Source of the DNA: Roridomyces roridus
Lineage: Eukaryota > Basidiomycota > Agaricomycetes > Agaricales > Mycenaceae
Direction: 5' to 3'
Length of the DNA stretch: 64,000 bases
NCBI GenBank assembly: GCA_029378245.1
Contig: JARKIF010000106.1
Span: forward strand, 50,906 to 114,905
Shown one piece after another: positions 59,101 through 64,000 of the stretch. The notes under the pieces were generated by a model. The model worked only from the letters and a program-made list of their open reading frames with translations, had not been told where the DNA came from and did no database searches. How positions within the stretch are numbered: position 1 is the first letter of the stretch; each line of letters starts with the position of its first letter. Both the position numbers and the translations under genes were made by a program.

Positions 59101-59778
59101 ATGGCGCTTGAGATTTGTGAAGAGACTTTCCCGGGCGTAAAGTACCCAAAGTTGGAGGTGGAACGTGGGTTCCGATTCTGGGATGTGGTGCGTTGTTTTT
59201 CACTTCTCTTTGTCTTTTTTTTTGCTATCTCGCACCTCTCTCTCTCTCTCTGGGGCGGCCTCTTTCTTTGCGTCCGGGCTCCCATTTTATTTTGGCCACC
59301 ACCTCGCTGGAATCGGAACTTTTGCTTCCGCGCCGGGTACTCAAAAACCTGGGGCGGTGTGTTGTTTGTCTGCCCGCCGGTGGTGTCCTAGGCGGGGGTT
59401 GCTATAGCCGTTGCAGGGGTCCGACCTCCGTGGGCGTGTGAAATGGTACTTGGGTACCGCTACGCTTTGATACGCTCTTGATGGGCCGTGGTGTCTACGC
59501 GTCAGCGACGCAGGTGCGTTGTTGGGCGGATGGGGAGCTCCTCGTGCGCACCCTGCGGGGAAAACGTGCTCCGGGATGAATTTCCCATCGCCTGTACGCT
59601 GACGCTGTTTGATTTGATTTTTTGATTTTTGATGCGCTCTTTCGCTCCTTACTGACCTTGGTTACCTCTATAGGCCCTAACGGCGATGAGGCAGCTACAC
59701 TCGGAGGGCGCGGTGCTTAGGGAGTTGATTGATCAGTTTGAGGCTGCGGAGGCTTGGCTTGCGCCCATGAGGCCGTGA
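56128..59778 (+). CDS. MKT1: MKT1-like post-transcriptional regulator (many frame breaks)
   Basis: Exon 1 56128-56149 (MAIKHLE), intron 56150-56199, exon 2 from 56200: FVQERHHQTTLPLAALADTR, LGIDASHYLSSLTDLP, RTLERLRIKPVFVFTGLSP (XPG-N-like), then YLSRHPKQYIHAIYGPTD, LTELTVTDDQFLDVGILVG, AEHPVVKSLGYAEQYARVRS, CLGATSSERLAAR, LLNTHTHSPLARAMYAA, HINNRTRVRDPNAPG, ending WLAPMRP. The order is that of MKT1, which with Pbp1 controls mRNA translation and stability. The protein is conserved throughout, but at least six 1-2 nt shifts are needed (near 56352, 57272, 57792, 57800, 57935, 58070 and 58878). The last intron (about 59190-59672) is 480 bp instead of about 50. A nonfunctional allele or faulty sequence are both possible. 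Confidence 0.85.
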
Positions 59779-60597
59779 GGTTCTCGCTCGTTACTTTTTT
59801 TGGGAGAGGGAGATTGGGGAGCGCGGGATATTCGGCGGCTTGGCGGGTGCTTGGAGGACCGGGACGGGAGGGGTGGGTAGGAGGAGGACTTGGCGGGAGA
59901 TTCGTTTCTTTCTTTCTTTTCTTTTTCGTTTACCCTCAAAATTGTTGTTGCTGTGTGCTGCCATCGAATTCGATTTCGCTCAGCGTTGGAGAGTTGTTAA
60001 GACTACTTGGCCGCGCCCGACCCGTCCGTCTTGGCTGATACGCCGACTGCGCACCCTGTACTCTTTCCCTGCTGCTCCCTCGGAGTGTCTGTGAAATTTA
60101 CCGCGTCTTATGTGCTTGGCTATCTCCGCAGTGTGAAATTTCCGTCGTCCGTCTCTCGAAACATGCATAAAGGGGGCGTAGCAACAAAGGGAGTGAGCTG
60201 GTTGTAATAGTAATAATATTCATCGGCATTCTTGGTGATGAAAGGAAAAGCATCCGGAGGTGGGTCTGCGGGCGGGTCGAGAATGCTGGCTGGCTGGAGA
60301 CTCACATGTCCACCGTGAGTAGCCTGCTGGATGGGGACTCAGCAGGCTGTGGCTAAAGTTAGCGATGGGAGAGCTGGTAGGATGAAGATACAATACTCCT
60401 TTAGGACCGAGGCGTTCACACACCCAATATGGGAGCAAGGCGAAATCTCATCTGGATCTCCGATTTCGGTAGCGCCGGATGTGGACATTTGCGACGAGTG
60501 CGGTAGTGCGGTGCGACTGACTGGTAAGGTATATAAGGAGGAGACATGCCAATTTCTGTGCCGACCGACCGACCGACGTTCGTCACTGCTGCTGGCA
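59779..60597. other. Intergenic, no supported gene
   Basis: Lies between MKT1 and the C2H2-like gene. Pyrimidine-rich TTTCTTTCTTTCTTTTC run near 59907. No gene recognised. Confidence 0.45.
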
Positions 60598-61486
60598 ATG
60601 TACTACCCCTCTTTCGCCTCCTCGTCCGACCTCTCGTCGAACCCAATGTACCTCGAGAAGGCCCCTGCCCTGCTGCGACCCACAGCCGTTCGAATCATCC
60701 AGCTCGATGAGATTCCTGCGCCCCCACCCCAGCCCCGCCGTCTCCCGCCCTCATCTGCATCAGCATCATCTTGCTCCTCATCTGCCTCGTCTTCGTCTTC
60801 GATGGACGAGGACGAGGAGGAGGGATCCGAATATTGTTCCAGCGTCGACGATGATGGCGAGGAGGATGAAGAGCTGGCTCTGGCGCGTGCAGTCGAGGCA
60901 ACCAAGATGACACGTATCCTCGCCTGGCGCGCTCAGTTTACGCCTCTTCCTGCCTCGCCCACGACGCCGAGGATGAATTTCCTTATGTACGTCTTCACAA
61001 TTACTAGTCATTTTCTTTTATCTCATCTTTCGTGTAGCCCGCAAACGATCCGTGTCTTCTTGCTCTTCCAACTCGACGCCGCACTCGAAGCGATCACGTA
61101 CATCCGCTTCCCCCGCCCCCTCTATCCACCATACTCCTCGGCAGGACAAAGCCAAAGAAAGCGGCTGCCAACAACTTCCTCGCCCCGCCTTCTCCCACCG
61201 GCCTTGCGAGACGCCACACTTCCCCGCGTCCACCAACCCTCTGCATCCCTTCACCTGCCCTCCCCTTCTCCCGCGCTCAAGCTGCAGCACCAACAACTGC
61301 ACCAACGAGCCCTATCCTTCTCCGCCCACGCCGATACGCTCTGCCCCGCCTGCGATCGTCGGTTCAGCAGCAAGCGTGCATTCAGAGTGCATGCGAGCTT
61401 GGGCGGACATGGGGATGCCGAGGGTGCTGCTGCTTGTACTGCGGGCTGTGGCATACTCGATGGAGGAGTGCGGGAGGTCCATGTGA
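60598..61486 (+). CDS. Small acidic protein with C-terminal C2H2-like zinc finger (frame interrupted)
   Basis: Exon 1 starts MYYPSFASSSDLSSNPMYLE and contains LRPTAVRIIQLDEIPAPPP, a Ser-rich run, an acidic run (MDEDEEEGSEYCSS) and TRILAWRAQF. After a 51-bp intron (GTACGT..TGTAG) the expected basic stretch RKRSVSSCSSNSTPHSKRSR is in one frame, the finger LCPACDRRFSSKRAFRVHA in another, and the end AVAYSMEECGRSM in a third, stopping at 61484-61486. I recall a basidiomycete family with this order (IQLDEIPAPPP at the front, CPAC..F..R..L..H near the end), of unknown function and probably nuclear. Up to three single-base shifts are required. Confidence 0.55.
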
Positions 61487-62329
61487 AGATGACGGCTGCG
61501 GCGTAGAATCGTCATCGTCATCATGGCCAAGGATCGATCCTTGGCCAACACATACTCCCACGTCGTCGCGAGTTCCCCTGTGTGGCCCGACGACAGGCGT
61601 AACTACGACTACGGGAAGGCATGCGCCACATCTCGCCACATGCACAGGCTGCACGCCGTGTCTTGTCACGGTGGCGGCAGGTGGCGGCGGCCTCGTTTAG
61701 GCCTTGATCGACATCGACATCGACATCGACCCCGCCTATCGCTCCGCGCCCGCACTGCCCGCGTGAATTATTCTCACTCGCATATTCCTTCGTCTTCTTT
61801 CTTGCATTTACATATTCATTCACGACCAACGAAACGAGCTCGCTACGCTACCGCCTACGTACGACGACGCAAACATAATCTGTACTTCAAAGTAATTGTA
61901 ATCTCTACTGTACCCTTCTAACCTTGTGGATATAAATCATAATGACTGGTTCGTTGACTCTTGTCCCGCTGCGAAGAAACTAAGTTGCGAATAATGCGTC
62001 CGCAGATGACTGTGGGTCCCCTCAGCACCCGCGGAAATTAAAGCGAACGAGTGGTGTGCATGGGATTACCTGCAGAGGTATCTACATTTAGTCTTGCCTC
62101 ACCGCCTCGTGTCCCGACGCGAAGCAAGTCGAGTCGAGTCAATAAGCGCCTAAGCGCATGTCCTGCGAAAAAGAATGGTGACTCGTGCTGACTTGTTTGA
62201 CCTCGAGTTCAATTTTCTTCTCAAGACTCACCGACCCGACGGAAGAGAAGTACTTCAAAAAGTGAGGCAAGTCGGTAAGCGCCTAGGCCCTAAGCGCGGG
62301 CAAGGCCTGCGAAAAAAAAAAAAAGTGTT
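61487..62329. other. Intergenic with simple and diverged repeats
   Basis: CATCGA repeats near 61707-61731. The block 62140-62230 resembles 62275-62400 (AAGCGCCTA.., CTGCGAAAAA, GACTCGAGTT.AATT), a diverged tandem duplication at the end of the dispersed repeat. No gene seen. Confidence 0.45.
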
Positions 62330-64000
62330 GACTCGCGGACGCCGGACGGTGACTCGAGTTGAATTACATTTCGTTGATTTTTTTCTCAAGCACGAGTCGC
62401 CGTCGTTCTCTACTTTCTCTCACCCACGTACGGCCGGCCGGATCCCACCGCCCTGCCTCGCTGCCTTGCCCCCTGCCCTAATACTAGTACTCATCTCATC
62501 CGCTTGCCAGCCAAAGAAGACTCGGAGTATTTTTACGCCTCTTTTTACGCAGGCCTCGATTCAAAACTCTCACACACTGATTCCCTTTGTCCGGCGCGAT
62601 TGGATTGTCGATTGAGATGCGATGGTTGCGTTGCGTTGCCTTGAGGCTGGGGTCGTGGTTGATTAATACTATTACTACGACCTTTGTTCGGTGGACCGTG
62701 GGCGTGGGCCTGGTTGAAAGAAAGAAAGAAGGGCTTTCTTTCAAAGAGCTTTCTTGCAAAAAGCGTCTTTGTTGTTGAATAATCTGCTGAATCACGCTTC
62801 ACGAACGAATTTCAACCGGAGCCTCTCAAGACCCACTTTGAACAAAGACTCTGATCGTCCCGAACGCCGATGGTCTTGGGATCGCGGACAGCCTTCCTTA
62901 ACATGCTATCGCCGCCAAGGGTGTTGAAATAACTCTCACTCTCATGCTCACTCTCTGCCTCCGATCGAGCGATGGAGACAGATATGGTAGATTCCCATTA
63001 TTGCGGGGTTACCGTTTTGCGGGGTTCTCCGTACGACGTAATGCGGGCATCGATTCGATTCAATTTCAATTTCAACAGGGTTCTTGCTTCTTCGCATTCT
63101 CATACTCTACTTGGGTTGGCATCTTGGCACCTGGCACGCGAGGGCATGCGCACGGATGGAACTCGTGTTAGACCCGAGATGGCGCAATGCAAAGAACTAC
63201 TTAGTCCGTCCGCCGCACTGGGGGCGCCTCCCTCCGAGTTTCGACAGCCCATAGCTATAGAAATCAGAATGGATAGGCAGGCAGAGTCGCAGCCCGACCC
63301 GGAACGCGTGAACAACGGAGGACTGCGTCGAGTTCACACGACGTTTCTCCGTTCTTTCTTTCTTTCTTTCTTGGCGCACGTCGCGTCTTCGGTCCGTCTG
63401 TTCTTTCTTCGATTTTTATGCAATATTTGAAGGCTATCTCGGGTGCAATCTTCCTCGAAGAAATTCAGAAAATTAGGTTCGGAGAATGGGATGTGGTTGA
63501 ATATTAATTTCCGAGGAAAGAGGAAAGACGGACGGACAGACCTATCCGCACCCGCACCCGTAATCCCGGGTACCATAGCCATCCAACAACCCTTGCCCTA
63601 CCCGCGAATAAACGGTCGGTCTCGGTCCCTGGGCGCACACACACATTTGAAAGGCGTGAAAGAAACCCGGGCCGTACAATTGGGACGGCGAATTGTCTGC
63701 GTAACCCAGGAGAGACTGAACAAGAAATAAACCGAGACTCACAGCGACACAACGGGCCGCCCGGGAGTGCGCGGGTCGGGTTCAATTTTGCATCCACCTT
63801 TTGCAGCAGCGGCGAAATCGAAGAATAACGGTGCGAAAAAACAATTAACATTCAGTGTTTGTTCTTCTTCTGCTTGTGTCGTGTCTCGTGTCGGCGCCGA
63901 GAGATTGAACCTGGAATGTGATGGACTATCTATCATCGGCAAAATCAAAGTTCAACGGTGCACCTTTTCGTCGTTGAATTTGAAGACCTGCTCACACCCG
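62330..64000 (-). repeat. Dispersed repeat, copy 2 (runs off the window)
   Basis: Reverse-complement partner of 40991-42240. It carries extra sequence, including a GAAA/TTTC microsatellite at about 63352-63373 and a GAAAGAAAGAAA run near 62720. It continues beyond 64000. Confidence 0.8.

Overview
The window looks like nuclear DNA from a mushroom-forming basidiomycete (Agaricomycetes, probably Agaricales). Genes are split by many introns of about 45-60 bp with GT..AG (sometimes GC..AG) ends. Several F-box genes belong to a family typical of agaric genomes, and the recognisable housekeeping genes are fungal (CWC27, MKT1, a FYVE RhoGEF). No rRNA, tRNA or CRISPR array was found. All reading was by eye and splice models were checked only by frame continuity, so coordinates are proposals.

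Layout. 1-4.0 kb: a cassette of two small-protein genes present twice in tandem; the second copy carries a 525-bp TA-flanked MITE. 4.0-6.2 kb: a complete 12-exon S28 serine peptidase. 6.5-11.7 kb: an intact F-box gene, a broken F-box gene cut off by a 1.2-kb terminal-inverted-repeat element, and a small F-box relic. 11.8-28.7 kb: a large inverted duplication. Each arm carries a 14-exon cytochrome P450 gene convergent with an F-box gene. The roughly 6-kb unique core holds CWC27 (spliceosomal cyclophilin), a DUF1349 protein and a multi-exon membrane protein. 30.5-32.9 kb: a long F-box gene and the 3' stump of another. 33-41 kb: no gene I can support. 41-42.2 kb: a repeat whose inverted, diverged partner fills 62.3-64.0 kb. 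43.1-47.1 kb: an EthD-like double-domain protein and a GH76 endo-mannanase. 48.5-61.5 kb: FYVE/DH/PH RhoGEF, an LRR-like F-box gene, MKT1 and a small C2H2-like protein.

Themes. F-box genes dominate: five intact copies and three relics, with signs of duplication, gene conversion and decay. The genes from about 47 kb onward (GH76, RhoGEF, MKT1, the C2H2-like gene) repeatedly need 1-2 nt corrections to keep conserved protein sequence, whereas the genes before 45 kb other than the obvious pseudogenes do not. This is either local assembly error or recent decay.

The strongest structural observations are the P450/F-box inverted duplication with a lost TATA box in one copy, the MITE with its empty site preserved in a paralogous segment, and the conserved microexons with a GC-AG intron in both P450 copies.
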